Assembly (NCBI GenBank): GCA_040385645.1
Contig: JAZKGZ010000010.1
Location: forward strand, 1 to 64,000
Source: JANXSS01 sp040385645
Lineage (GTDB): Bacteria > Pseudomonadota > Gammaproteobacteria > Burkholderiales > Burkholderiaceae_D
DNA: 64,000 nt
Direction: 5' to 3'
A program made the position numbers and the translations under genes. The notes beneath the pieces were generated by a model. It saw nothing but the letters and a program-made list of their open reading frames with translations. It was not told the origin of the DNA and did no database searches. Below, piece by piece: positions 1 to 9,541 of this stretch. Within the stretch, counting starts at the first letter, position 1. Each line of letters begins with the position of its first letter.

Positions 1-1
1 C

Positions 2-3000
2 GGTACCTGGAAAGACTTGACCGATTCGGTGAACTCCATGGCCGGTAACCTGACCGGCCAGGTACGTAACATTGCCGACGTGACGACAGCGGTTGCAAAT
101 GGCGACCTGTCGAAGAAAATTACCGCCGACGCCAAGGGCGAGATTCTGGAATTGAAGAACACCATCAACGTGATGGTGGATCAGTTGAGTTCGTTCGCCT
201 CCGAAGTGACGCGGGTGGCACGTGAAGTCGGTACTGAAGGCAAGCTGGGCGGCCAAGCACAGGTAAAAGGCGTGGGTGGCACGTGGAAAGATCTGACCGA
301 AAACGTCAACTCCATGGCCGGCAACCTTACCGGCCAGGTCCGTAACATTGCCGAAGTCACCACCGCCGTAGCCAACGGCGATTTGTCGAAAAAAATTACC
401 GCCGATGCCAAGGGCGAGATTCTTGAGTTGAAGAACACCATCAACGTCATGGTGGATCAATTGAGTTCGTTCGCTTCGGAAGTCACTCGCGTGGCGCGTG
501 AAGTCGGTACCGAAGGTGAACTGGGTGGCCAGGCGAACGTGCCGGGTGTGGCCGGTACCTGGAAAGACTTGACCGATTCGGTCAACTCCATGGCCGGCAA
601 CCTGACCGGGCAGGTGCGTAACATCGCCGACGTCACCACCGCGGTGGCGAACGGCGACTTGTCCAAGAAAATTACGGCGGATGCCAAAGGCGAGATTCTG
701 CAGCTGAAAAACACCATCAACGTGATGGTGGACCAGTTGAGTTCGTTTGCTTCCGAGGTTACGCGGGTAGCGCGAGAAGTCGGCACCGAAGGCAAACTGG
801 GCGGGCAGGCGCAGGTGAAAGGCGTGGGCGGCACCTGGAAAGATTTGACCGACAACGTCAACTTCATGGCCTCGAACCTGACCGGGCAGGTACGTAATAT
901 TGCCGAAGTGACAACGGCTGTTGCGAACGGTGACTTATCCAAAAAGATTACCGTGGACGTCAAGGGTGAAATTTTTGAATTGAAAGACACCATCAACGTC
1001 ATGGTGGACCAGTTAAATTCGTTTGCTTCGGAGGTTACTCGGGTAGCGCGCGAAGTCGGTACCGAAGGCGAGCTGGGTGGCCAGGCGAATGTGCCTGGTG
1101 TGGCGGGTACCTGGAAAGACTTGACCGATTCGGTGAACTCTATGGCCGGTAACCTGACCGGGCAGGTGCGTAACATCGCTGACGTAACTACAGCCGTGGC
1201 GAACGGCGATTTATCGAAAAAAATTACCGCCGATGCCAAGGGCGAGATTCTTGAGTTGAAGAACACCATCAACGTCATGGTGGATCAATTGAGTTCGTTC
1301 GCCTCCGAAGTAACGCGGGTGGCACGAGAGGTCGGTACCGAAGGCGAGCTTGGTGGCCAGGCGAACGTGCCGGGTGTAGCCGGTACCTGGAAAGACTTGA
1401 CCGATTCGGTGAACTCCATGGCCGGTAACCTGACCGGGCAGGTGCGTAACATCGCCGACGTAACTACAGCGGTAGCCAACGGCGACTTGTCGAAGAAAAT
1501 TACGGTAGACGTCAAGGGCGAAATTCTCGAATTGAAAAACACCATCAACGTGATGGTGGATCAGTTGAGTTCCTTTGCTTCCGAAGTTACCCGGGTAGCG
1601 CGCGAGGTTGGCACCGAAGGCAAGCTAGGCGGGCAGGCGCAGGTGAAAGGCGTAGGCGGCACCTGGAAAGATCTGACCGACAACGTCAACTTCATGGCCT
1701 CGAACCTGACGGGCCAGGTGCGTAATATCGCCGAGGTGACGACTGCGGTGGCGAACGGCAATCTGTCCAAGAAAATTACCGCCGACGTCAAAGGCGAAAT
1801 TCTTGAACTGAAAGACACCATCAACGTCATGGTGGATCAGTTGAGTTCCTTCGCCTCCGAGGTGACGCGGGTGGCGCGCGAAGTCGGTACCGAGGGTAAG
1901 CTGGGAGGCCAGGCGAATGTGCCGGGTGTGGCCGGCACCTGGAAGGATTTGACCGATTCGGTGAATTCCATGGCCGGTAACTTGACATCCCAGGTACGTA
2001 ACATTGCCGATGTGACGACAGCGGTCGCCAACGGCGACTTGTCGAAGAAAATTACGGTGGACGTGCGTGGCGAGATTTTGCAGCTGAAAGACACCATCAA
2101 CACCATGGTGGATCAGTTGCGCTCGTTCGCTTCCGAGGTCACGCGGGTCGCACGGGAGGTGGGTACCGAAGGCCGGTTGGGAGGTCAGGCGAATGTACCG
2201 GGCGCGTCCGGCACCTGGAAAGATCTGACCGACAACGTCAACTTCATGGCATCGAACCTGACCGGCCAGGTGCGTAACATCGCCGAAGTGACGACGGCTG
2301 TTGCGAACGGCGATTTATCCAAAAAAATTACCGTGGACGTGAAAGGTGAAATTCTGGAACTGAAAGACACCATCAACGTGATGGTGGATCAATTGAGTTC
2401 CTTTGCTTCCGAGGTAACCCGGGTAGCGCGGGAAGTCGGCACCGAAGGCAAGCTGGGTGGTCAGGCGCAAGTGAAAGGCGTGGGCGGCACCTGGAAGGAT
2501 CTGACGGAGAATGTCAACTTCATGGCGGCGAACCTGACCGCACAGGTGCGCGGTATCGCCGGCGTGGTGACTGCCGTGGCGAAAGGCGATTTGAAAAAGA
2601 AATTGACGGTTGCAGCCCAAGGTGAAATCGCCTCGCTTGCCAACACCATCAATGAAATGACGGATACCTTGGCGGTGTTTACCGATCAAGTAACCACCGT
2701 GGCGCGGGAAGTGGGTGTCGAAGGCAAGCTCGGTGGCCAGGCCAGCGTACCGGGTGCATCCGGTACCTGGAAAGACTTGACAGAAAACGTGAACCAGCTC
2801 GCCGCCAACCTCACCACTCAGGTGCGAGCGATTGCCGAAGTAGCGACAGCGGTGACCCGCGGCGATTTGTCGCGTTCGATTCAAGTGGAGGCGCGCGGCG
2901 AGGTGTCGGATCTGAAAGACAACATCAACGAGATGATCCGCAACCTCAAGGAAACCACGCAAAAGAATGCCGAGCAGGATTGGCTCAAAACCAACCTCGC

Positions 3001-5764
3001 CCGCTTTACCCGGCAATTGCAGGGCCAGCGTGACTTGGAAACGGTGACCAAACTGATTCTCTCGGAATTGGCGCCGCTGGTGTCGGCGCATCATGGCGTG
3101 TTCTATATGATGGGCTCGACGCAGATGCAAAAGTCTGCACGCCTGCAGATGATTGCCAACTACGGCTACCGTCCCAACAGCGATGTGCCGACATCGTTCG
3201 CACCGGGCGAAGGCTTGGTCGGCCAATGCGCCATCGAGAAAAGCCGCGTCTGGCTGACCAACGTGCCGCGCGATTACATCACGGTTTCTTCAGGATTAGG
3301 TGCGGCGCCGCCGACCAACATCGTGGTGTTGCCGATCCTGTTCGAACAGCAGGTCAAGGCGGTGATCGAGATCGCTTCGCTGGACCGATTCACGCCGACG
3401 CATATGGGTTTCCTTGATCAACTGATGGAAACCATCGGCGTGGTGCTTAACACCATCGAGGCCAATACCCGAACCGAGAGCTTGCTCACGCAATCGCAGT
3501 CGCTGGCGCAGGAATTGCAACAGACCAACCAGGAACTGGCGGAAAAGGCGCGCTTGCTATCCGAGCAAAATAGCGAAGTCGAACGAAAGAACCGGGAGGT
3601 CGAACAGGCCAAGATCGCGCTGGAAGAAAAAGCTACGCAGCTCACGCTATCTTCGAAATACAAATCGGAGTTTCTGGCCAATATGTCGCATGAGTTGCGC
3701 ACGCCCTTGAACAGCCTGCTGATTCTGGCACAGCAGCTGAGCGACAATCCGGTCGGCAATCTGACCTCGAATCAGGTCGAGTATGCAAAAACCATTTACG
3801 GTTCTGGCAGCGATCTACTAACGCTGATCAACGATATTCTCGATCTCTCGAAGATCGAATCGGGTACGGTCACATTGGAGCTTTCCGAATCGCGCTTCCC
3901 GATTCTGGCCAGCTACGTGGAGCGTACCTTCCGCCACATGGCCGAAGCCAAGCGCATCAGCTTCGCGATCATTCTGGAGCAATCGTTACCGGCGGCAATG
4001 GTGACCGACACCACTCGACTGCAACAGATCTTAAAAAACCTGCTATCGAATGCCTTTAAATTCACCGCACACGGACAGGTGCACTTGCGTATCGGCCTGG
4101 CAGATCGTGGTTGGAGCGTCGACCATCCCTATCTAGGCAAGGCTGAAGGCGTGCTGGCGTTTTCCGTCACGGATACGGGCGTCGGTATCGCTGGCGACAA
4201 ACTGCAGTTGATTTTTGAAGCCTTCCAACAAGCCGACGGCAGCACGGCACGTCGTTACGGCGGCACCGGCCTCGGTTTGTCGATCAGTCGTGAGTTGGCG
4301 CGTCTGTTGGGTGGCGAAATTCGGGTCACCAGCGCCGTCGGTGTAGGCAGTACCTTTACGTTATTCCTGCCCTGCAACCGAGCCGGCAATCTGCAACCCT
4401 CACCCTTGCTGCTGCCGGAACGGCCGGCGCTGGGGCAACAGCTGGATCTGGTACCGACATTTCACCCCGCCAGCCCGGGCGCTGACGTAAGGGATCAGGT
4501 ACTGCCTCCCCCCGTAGCCAGCGACACCAGCATCTTGCCATTCGTAAAATCGCAAACCGCGATCGACGACCGCAACATGATCGCGCCCGGCGACCCTGCC
4601 CTGCTGATCGTCGAGGACGACGAGCGCTTTGCCAAGGTGCTGCTGGAAATGGCGCGCGAAAAAGGTTTTAAAGGCATCATCACCGAAACCGGCGACGCTA
4701 CGCTGACTCTGGCCCGTGATTATTTACCGACCGCGATTTTGCTCGACGTGATGCTGCCCGACGGCGATGGATTCCAGGTGCTGGATCGTTTGAAACGCGA
4801 TCCAGCCACACGGCATATTCCGGTACATATTTTGTCGGGCTCGGAGGACCGTGAACGCGGTTTGCGCAAGGGCGCGATTTCATATTTGGTCAAGCCGGTA
4901 ACGCTGGAGCGGTTGGATGAAGAATTCACCCGCATTCAGCAATTCCTGGTGCGCGGCAAGCGTAACTTGTTAGTGGTGGAAGACGATCCGGTCCAGCGTA
5001 ATCGCATCGTCGAGTTGATCGGCGACGCCGACCTCATCATCACCGCCGTCGATACCGGCCAGAAAGCGTTGGATGCTTTGAAAGAAGGTAGATTCGACTG
5101 CATGGTGCTGGACCTGACGCTACCGGATATCGATGGCTTCAAGTTGCTGGACATGATCAGCAAAAATGCTGCGCAAAAGGATTTGCCGATCGTGATCTAT
5201 ACGGCGAAAGAACTCGACCGCAAAGAAGTGGCGAAGCTCAGCCGCGTAGCAAAAACCATCGTGGTAAAAGATGCCCGCTCGCCGGAACGCCTGCTAAACG
5301 AGACCGCCCTATTCCTGCATCGCTCGCCAGCCAACTTGCCGGAGCGGCAACGTAAGATGCTGGAAGAAGTGCTGGTAGCCGAAGGCGATCTGGTTGGGCG
5401 TAAGGTATTGATCGTCGACGACGACTTACGGAATATCTTTGCCCTGACGACGGTACTGGAACGGCAACAAATGCAGGTATCGTTTGCAGAAAACGGCCGG
5501 GACGGCATCGATATGCTGGAAGCCGACCCGTCCATCGAAATCGTTTTGATGGACATCATGATGCCTGAGATGGATGGCTACGATACGATGCGCGCCATCC
5601 GCAACATTCCTCAATTTAAAACCCTGCCGATCATCACGCTCACTGCGAAAGCGATGAAAGGCGACCGCGATAAATGCTTCGATGCCGGTGCATCCGACTA
5701 CATCACCAAACCGGTGGACGTGGCCCAACTTCTTTCACTGATGCGCGTATGGCTATCACAATAA
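2..5764 (+). CDS. Poly-HAMP hybrid sensor histidine kinase with three receiver domains (5' end outside window)
   Basis: The frame is open from the first bases, so the N-terminus lies upstream; the TTG at 17 is not a credible start. Residues are counted from that TTG. Residues 1-985 are eleven near-identical 92-residue units, each HAMP-like (GTWKDLT, TAVANGDL, INVMVDQL). A GAF domain follows (about 1000-1150), then a coiled coil. The HisKA motif MSHELRTPLN has its phospho-acceptor His near 1225. The HATPase domain carries DTGVGI and GGTGLGLS. Three receiver domains have phospho-acceptor Asp near 1577, 1699 and 1846; the first and third keep the KP motif, the second has KD. Poly-HAMP hybrid kinases, including the fungal Nik1 type, usually sense osmotic or envelope stress and are cytosolic or peripheral; the input here is unknown. 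The stop overlaps the next gene as TAATG. Confidence 0.95.
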   Translation, partial: GTWKDLTDSVNSMAGNLTGQVRNIADVTTAVANGDLSKKITADAKGEILELKNTINVMVDQLSSFASEVTRVAREVGTEGKLGGQAQVKGVGGTWKDLTENVNSMAGNLTGQVRNIAEVTTAVANGDLSKKITADAKGEILELKNTINVMVDQLSSFASEVTRVAREVGTEGELGGQANVPGVAGTWKDLTDSVNSMAGNLTGQVRNIADVTTAVANGDLSKKITADAKGEILQLKNTINVMVDQLSSFASEVTRVAREVGTEGKLGGQAQVKGVGGTWKDLTDNVNFMASNLTGQVRNIAEVTTAVANGDLSKKITVDVKGEIFELKDTINVMVDQLNSFASEVTRVAREVGTEGELGGQANVPGVAGTWKDLTDSVNSMAGNLTGQVRNIADVTTAVANGDLSKKITADAKGEILELKNTINVMVDQLSSFASEVTRVAREVGTEGELGGQANVPGVAGTWKDLTDSVNSMAGNLTGQVRNIADVTTAVANGDLSKKITVDVKGEILELKNTINVMVDQLSSFASEVTRVAREVGTEGKLGGQAQVKGVGGTWKDLTDNVNFMASNLTGQVRNIAEVTTAVANGNLSKKITADVKGEILELKDTINVMVDQLSSFASEVTRVAREVGTEGKLGGQANVPGVAGTWKDLTDSVNSMAGNLTSQVRNIADVTTAVANGDLSKKITVDVRGEILQLKDTINTMVDQLRSFASEVTRVAREVGTEGRLGGQANVPGASGTWKDLTDNVNFMASNLTGQVRNIAEVTTAVANGDLSKKITVDVKGEILELKDTINVMVDQLSSFASEVTRVAREVGTEGKLGGQAQVKGVGGTWKDLTENVNFMAANLTAQVRGIAGVVTAVAKGDLKKKLTVAAQGEIASLANTINEMTDTLAVFTDQVTTVAREVGVEGKLGGQASVPGASGTWKDLTENVNQLAANLTTQVRAIAEVATAVTRGDLSRSIQVEARGEVSDLKDNINEMIRNLKETTQKNAEQDWLKTNLARFTRQLQGQRDLETVTKLILSELAPLVSAHHGVFYMMGSTQMQKSARLQMIANYGYRPNSDVPTSFAPGEGLVGQCAIEKSRVWLTNVPRDYITVSSGLGAAPPTNIVVLPILFEQQVKAVIEIASLDRFTPTHMGFLDQLMETIGVVLNTIEANTRTESLLTQSQSLAQELQQTNQELAEKARLLSEQNSEVERKNREVEQAKIALEEKATQLTLSSKYKSEFLANMSHELRTPLNSLLILAQQLSDNPVGNLTSNQVEYAKTIYGSGSDLLTLINDILDLSKIESGTVTLELSESRFPILASYVERTFRHMAEAKRISFAIILEQSLPAAMVTDTTRLQQILKNLLSNAFKFTAHGQVHLRIGLADRGWSVDHPYLGKAEGVLAFSVTDTGVGIAGDKLQLIFEAFQQADGSTARRYGGTGLGLSISRELARLLGGEIRVTSAVGVGSTFTLFLPCNRAGNLQPSPLLLPERPALGQQLDLVPTFHPASPGADVRDQVLPPPVASDTSILPFVKSQTAIDDRNMIAPGDPALLIVEDDERFAKVLLEMAREKGFKGIITETGDATLTLARDYLPTAILLDVMLPDGDGFQVLDRLKRDPATRHIPVHILSGSEDRERGLRKGAISYLVKPVTLERLDEEFTRIQQFLVRGKRNLLVVEDDPVQRNRIVELIGDADLIITAVDTGQKALDALKEGRFDCMVLDLTLPDIDGFKLLDMISKNAAQKDLPIVIYTAKELDRKEVAKLSRVAKTIVVKDARSPERLLNETALFLHRSPANLPERQRKMLEEVLVAEGDLVGRKVLIVDDDLRNIFALTTVLERQQMQVSFAENGRDGIDMLEADPSIEIVLMDIMMPEMDGYDTMRAIRNIPQFKTLPIITLTAKAMKGDRDKCFDAGASDYITKPVDVAQLLSLMRVWLSQ
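29..2966 (+). repeat. In-frame tandem array of 276-bp HAMP-coding units
   Basis: Units begin at 29, 305, 581, 857, 1133, 1409, 1685, 1961, 2237, 2513 and 2789, an exact 276-bp (92-codon) period. The first nine are almost the same at DNA level; the last two are more diverged. Two linker types recur: one contains QAQVKGVGG, the other QANVPGVAG. Such similarity suggests recent unequal crossing-over or gene conversion. More units may lie upstream of the window. Confidence 0.95.
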
Positions 5765-6687
5765 TGGATGGAATAAAAAACAAACAGGTGCTGCAGACTC
5801 ACGCCCGGCGTTTCACAGATGATGGCACGGACAACGGCACCGACGTCGTGCTGCAACATGGTGATAGTGCTGCCATCGAGCGCTTGGAAACCGATTTGCT
5901 GCTGGAGGGTTTGCATCAGGTGCACGGTGCGGATTTTCGAGGATTCGTGCGGACTTCGTTGATGCGCCGACTACGCGCAGTGATGCTCGTGGAAGGGCTG
6001 GCGACGATTTCGGCGTTGCAAAATCACATTTTGCGCTCGCGGGTACATGCCGAAGCACTGGTGCGCGCATTGAGTCTGCGGCCCGGTGGGTTGTTCGACG
6101 ACCCGGAAGGCATGCAGGCTTTGCGAGCCGTGCTTGGCCCATACCTGCGCTCCTGCCCGTTGCCAAAGATCTGGATCGCCGAGTCGACCAGTGCCGAAGA
6201 TGTATTCGCCCTGGTGATTTTACTGATCGAAGAAGGGCTGTACGACAAGACCCTGATCTTCGTCACCGGTGCCGATGAGGCATTGCTAGCTGAAACCCGG
6301 TTGGGATCGATCGATGGGGCGCAACTGCCGCGCTATGAAGCCGACTATCTGCGCAGCGGCGGCACGCGCTCTCTGCAGGATTACGGCACCCTCCAGCAAG
6401 ACGGGCAATTCGTGTTCGCGTCAACATTGCGCAGCAACCTGATCTGGGCACAATACAATTTGGCGACCGATCGCTCCTTCAATGAATTTCAGTTCATTAT
6501 CTGCAAGCGGGTGCTGCCGGAGTTCGGCCCACTGCTTCGGCGTCGTTCCCTGCATCTGTTCGCCGACAGCCTGTCGCCCTTCGGCATTCTCAGTGTCGAT
6601 GTGCCGGAGGATCTGGATAGTGCACCGATGGCTTTGCGGTTTCAGGCGGTGGTGCGGGAACGAGGGTTGTATCGGCGCATGGCTTGA
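5764..6687 (+). CDS. CheR-like protein with degenerate methyltransferase motifs
   Basis: The protein aligns along its length with CheR-type chemoreceptor methyltransferases. The N-terminal helical domain is recognisable (GADFRGFVRTSLMRRL, then EGLATISALQ). The SAM-binding core is eroded: the family's GCSTGEE loop reads ESTSAED, the TDID strand reads TGAD, and the FRDP region reads LFDDP. Catalysis is therefore doubtful and a regulatory or binding role is possible. The ATG at 5764 overlaps the kinase stop by one base, so translation is probably coupled; an in-frame ATG at 5749 is an alternative. In related operons a CheB-type partner often follows, but here an oppositely oriented LRR gene comes next. 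Confidence 0.75.
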   Translation: MDGIKNKQVLQTHARRFTDDGTDNGTDVVLQHGDSAAIERLETDLLLEGLHQVHGADFRGFVRTSLMRRLRAVMLVEGLATISALQNHILRSRVHAEALVRALSLRPGGLFDDPEGMQALRAVLGPYLRSCPLPKIWIAESTSAEDVFALVILLIEEGLYDKTLIFVTGADEALLAETRLGSIDGAQLPRYEADYLRSGGTRSLQDYGTLQQDGQFVFASTLRSNLIWAQYNLATDRSFNEFQFIICKRVLPEFGPLLRRRSLHLFADSLSPFGILSVDVPEDLDSAPMALRFQAVVRERGLYRRMA

Positions 6688-6732
6688 GTGTCGTATGCCT
6701 GTGCACTGCGGTTAAAAATCTGTCTACAAATG

Positions 6733-8148
6733 CTACCTATTTGGATACCAATCCGGCCAGTCCCCATAAAGTCCATGGTGTCGATGAGATTTCATTTGAG
6801 TTGTTGCACTAAAAGACGCGAGTGCCTCTGGCGTGACGCCATCACACCCATACATATTTAGAGATTGAAGTTTTGGCATTTTTTGAATGTAGGAAAACCC
6901 AACATCCGTGATCGCCTTGCAGTCGCTTACACTAAGCTTACATAAATGCTCATAATTTTGTTGCAGATGTTTAAGTGAATCATCGGTAATGCCAGGGCAT
7001 CCACTCAAATCTAGCGACGCCAACGCCGATAAATTTTTAATGAGCATGAACGCAACACCATGCATCAGGTGGCAATTCGAAAGATCCAATACACGTAAAT
7101 TTTGTAAATTATTCAGGTGCATCAAGCATGTGTGAGGAATATCGTTTGAAGATAACTTTAACGACTGCAATTGCATCAAGCCTTCAATATGCGACAAGTG
7201 GCTGCCGCTGACATGGGTTCCTGAAATTTCTAATGTCGTCAGCTGGGTCAAATTTTTGATATGACTGAGGCCTTGGCCGCTAAAATTGTAAGAATTTATA
7301 TTGTTTAGATGTAAGGCTCGTAATTGCTGCATGTTTTGCAGGTGCGCTAGTGCCTCATCCGAAATCCGACTACCAGAAAGATCTAGCATGTTTAGTACTG
7401 GCAGCGCTTTTATGTGAGCGAGCCCAGCATCGTCGATGCCATGACAATCCGACAGATCGAGTGATTGTAGCTTTTTAAGCTTACTCAAATGAGCAAGCCC
7501 TTCATTGGTAATTTTCGTAGCGTAGTTCAAACTCAATGACTCTAGCTGTGACATGCTGGAAATCTCATCGAGCACTGTATCTGTAATACCGTAACCCTCG
7601 GTTAGTTCCAAGGATTTCAAATTCGGCATGGATTTAAGAAAAGCAACACCGTCCGAATTAAATGCGCCAGTTGCCGGCATTCGGACAAATTGTAAATTTT
7701 TTAAGCTTTTTAAATGATCAAATGTATTTGTCGCAGTACAGTTGCCAACTAGATCCACTGTAGTAATTTTCTCAATAACAGAAAGCGGTAGTTTTCGTAA
7801 CTCTGCAGCTTCAGTATCTCTAAAGCCATTGCCGGCAATACTCCGTATTTCGATTTCTTTAATGTTGGGCATGGCACTTAGCCTATGCGGCAAACTTCTT
7901 ATTTCCCTACCGTTAATTTCTAGCGACTTAACTTGATCGTTGACGATTTGTCGAAAACTATGGTTTGTCAAACGTAACGCCTTTTTAGATTCCGGGTCGG
8001 AAAGACTAGCGACTAATCGCTGAAGCTCATGTGGCAGCTCGTCTATTTTTATATCGCTTGTGGCAGGCATTTTGACCGGTTGAGGCGTGCTGATGTCGGA
8101 CAATGGACGCGAATTCGACTGTGTTAATTTGCCAATTTCACCTGCCAT
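6733..8148 (-). CDS. F-box-like / leucine-rich-repeat protein, GALA-like candidate effector
   Basis: Protein of 471 residues. The N-terminus has no signal peptide and is polar. Residues about 33-75 resemble an F-box: LPHELQRLV, then ALRLTNHSFRQIV, similar in pattern to the F-box of Ralstonia GALA effectors. From about 80 to 455 there are at least twelve LRR units of about 24 residues with the signature LxxLxxLxSLDLSxCxxITDxGL, the FBXL/AMN1-type pattern. F-box/LRR proteins in eukaryotes pair Skp1 binding with substrate binding, and bacterial versions are usually translocated into hosts. That role is inferred; no secretion system is in the window. An AAAGGA-type ribosome site lies about 10 bases before the ATG. 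Confidence 0.8.
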   Translation of the reverse strand: MAGEIGKLTQSNSRPLSDISTPQPVKMPATSDIKIDELPHELQRLVASLSDPESKKALRLTNHSFRQIVNDQVKSLEINGREIRSLPHRLSAMPNIKEIEIRSIAGNGFRDTEAAELRKLPLSVIEKITTVDLVGNCTATNTFDHLKSLKNLQFVRMPATGAFNSDGVAFLKSMPNLKSLELTEGYGITDTVLDEISSMSQLESLSLNYATKITNEGLAHLSKLKKLQSLDLSDCHGIDDAGLAHIKALPVLNMLDLSGSRISDEALAHLQNMQQLRALHLNNINSYNFSGQGLSHIKNLTQLTTLEISGTHVSGSHLSHIEGLMQLQSLKLSSNDIPHTCLMHLNNLQNLRVLDLSNCHLMHGVAFMLIKNLSALASLDLSGCPGITDDSLKHLQQNYEHLCKLSVSDCKAITDVGFSYIQKMPKLQSLNMYGCDGVTPEALASFSATTQMKSHRHHGLYGDWPDWYPNR

Positions 8149-8318
8149 AATGTTATTCCTTTGCGCGGAAGCGCTGCATCGATGTTTTGCAGAAAGTATC
8201 TTAACGTTTGTCGTGTACGGCTGTATTCAAATCTGCGCGGTGTTGCATAAAAGATATATTTTTAAATCCAAACGAACGGGGGGTCGATCGTTGGACAACC
8301 AACAGATGTGAGGACATC

Positions 8319-8567
8319 ATGATGAGATTGAAGGCTACTGCACGTAAGCGAATAACTTTCAAAAAAGACGTGCTGCAACACTTAAGATCAAGCCAGGCGA
8401 AAAAATTGAGTTGGATTCAAGCCCAGACGGTCGGACCATACGAATGGCGGTAAACCGAAACTATCGTCGGCTTCGTTGGGCTGCTCGCGGGCCGGACAAA
8501 GAAAACCGCTACGATCAAAGAACTCGACGCCGCTACTGCACAAGGCTGGGCTGGCAAAGTCAAATAG
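8319..8567 (+). pseudogene. AbrB/MazE-type antitoxin remnant with two frameshifts
   Basis: Reading across three frames rebuilds a short AbrB/SpoVT-like protein. Frame one gives MMRLKATARKRITFKKDVLQ. After about 8385 a second frame gives KIKPGEKIELDSSPDGRTI. After about 8455 a third frame gives FVGLLAGRTKKTATIKELD and ends GWAGKVK before a TAG at 8565. The pieces join in family order, so two small indels have broken the gene. No PIN or other toxin gene follows, so this looks like an orphan decaying antitoxin. A sequencing error could explain one shift but is less likely for both. Confidence 0.7.
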
Positions 8568-8656
8568 ACTGCATTTGAAAAGTCAACGGCACCGCGTACA
8601 GGCCAATTCGATGACCCATCAAAAAATTTATCGCTTTCTGCGACAATGCAGCGACC

Positions 8657-9541
8657 ATGACGCAGCAAAATAATTCGCCTGCCGAGATGCAGTGCAAAGC
8701 CAGCCGCGAAGAACATTGCGACGTAGCCAACAAAGCGCCGCTGTTCCATATCGCTTTCTATCAATTCACTAACATTGAAGACCCGGCCGTCCTCACCGAG
8801 AGCTTGCGCCAAGTAACAGTCGATCTGTTGGGAAGCATTCTGGTGGCCACCGAAGGTATCAACGGCGTGCTCGCCGGTAGTGCATTGGCCCTTGATGCAT
8901 TCGAGCAAACCATCACCGACCAAAATTATTGCAACGGCATGTTCGCCAGCATGGCTTTTAAACGCAGCGCCTGCAAAACACCGCCGTTCGCCCGGATCAA
9001 AATTCATCATCGCGATGAAATCGTCGCGCTCGGTGTGGCGGGTGCCCCGATCGATGGCCGGCGCGGCATCGATGTGACACCGCAAAAATGGCGCGAGCTA
9101 TTGAACTCTGACGATGTGGTGGTAATCGACAATCGCAACAGCTTTGAATATCGGCTTGGGCGATTCAAAAATGCGATCGATCCGCAAGTACATAATTTTC
9201 GGGATTTTTCTCGTTACATCGAGGCCCAGGCACCGGCTTGGCAGGCGGCCGGCAAACGCATCGCCATGTATTGCACTGGCGGCATTCGCTGCGAAAAAAC
9301 CAGCGCCTGGATGCAAGACTTCGGCATCGACGTTTACCAGCTCGAAGGCGGCATTCTGAATTACTTACAGACCATGCCGGATGCCCAGCAGGATTGGGAA
9401 GGCGAATGTTTTGTATTCGATAACCGCATCGCCCTCGACGCCCGCTTGCAGGAGACTACTACCACGGCCGAACAGGTGTACGACGACCCGGCCGATGCCT
9501 GGCGTCTGGCACGCGCGAAGCGGCTGGATCAGAGTGAATGA
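8657..9541 (+). CDS. trhO: tRNA uridine(34) hydroxylase TrhO (YceA family, rhodanese domain)
   Basis: Protein of 294 residues. TrhO enzymes use oxygen to make 5-hydroxyuridine at position 34 of certain tRNAs. The N-terminal domain has the family motif ATEGINGVLAGS, and a rhodanese domain spans about 145-245. The active-site loop CTGGIRCEK carries the cysteine near residue 206. The C-terminal cysteine-rich tail of longer members such as E. coli YceA is absent, so this is the short form. The stop overlaps the next start as ATGA, giving a two-gene RNA-modification operon. Confidence 0.92.
   Translation: MTQQNNSPAEMQCKASREEHCDVANKAPLFHIAFYQFTNIEDPAVLTESLRQVTVDLLGSILVATEGINGVLAGSALALDAFEQTITDQNYCNGMFASMAFKRSACKTPPFARIKIHHRDEIVALGVAGAPIDGRRGIDVTPQKWRELLNSDDVVVIDNRNSFEYRLGRFKNAIDPQVHNFRDFSRYIEAQAPAWQAAGKRIAMYCTGGIRCEKTSAWMQDFGIDVYQLEGGILNYLQTMPDAQQDWEGECFVFDNRIALDARLQETTTTAEQVYDDPADAWRLARAKRLDQSE

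Noticed and set aside
29..2966. Regularly spaced repeats that could suggest a CRISPR-like array
   Set aside because: The 276-bp units are contiguous, in frame and encode HAMP domains; there are no short repeats with unique spacers.
181..3226. Series of long minus-strand reading frames inside the poly-HAMP region
   Set aside because: They repeat with the same 276-base period as the HAMP units and have Arg/Pro/Ser-rich shadow composition; they result from the repeats on the opposite strand.
8149..8318. hrpII-type promoter for the F-box/LRR gene
   Set aside because: A TTCG-N16-TTCG pattern was sought on the minus strand; only a single CGAA occurs, so no box was called.
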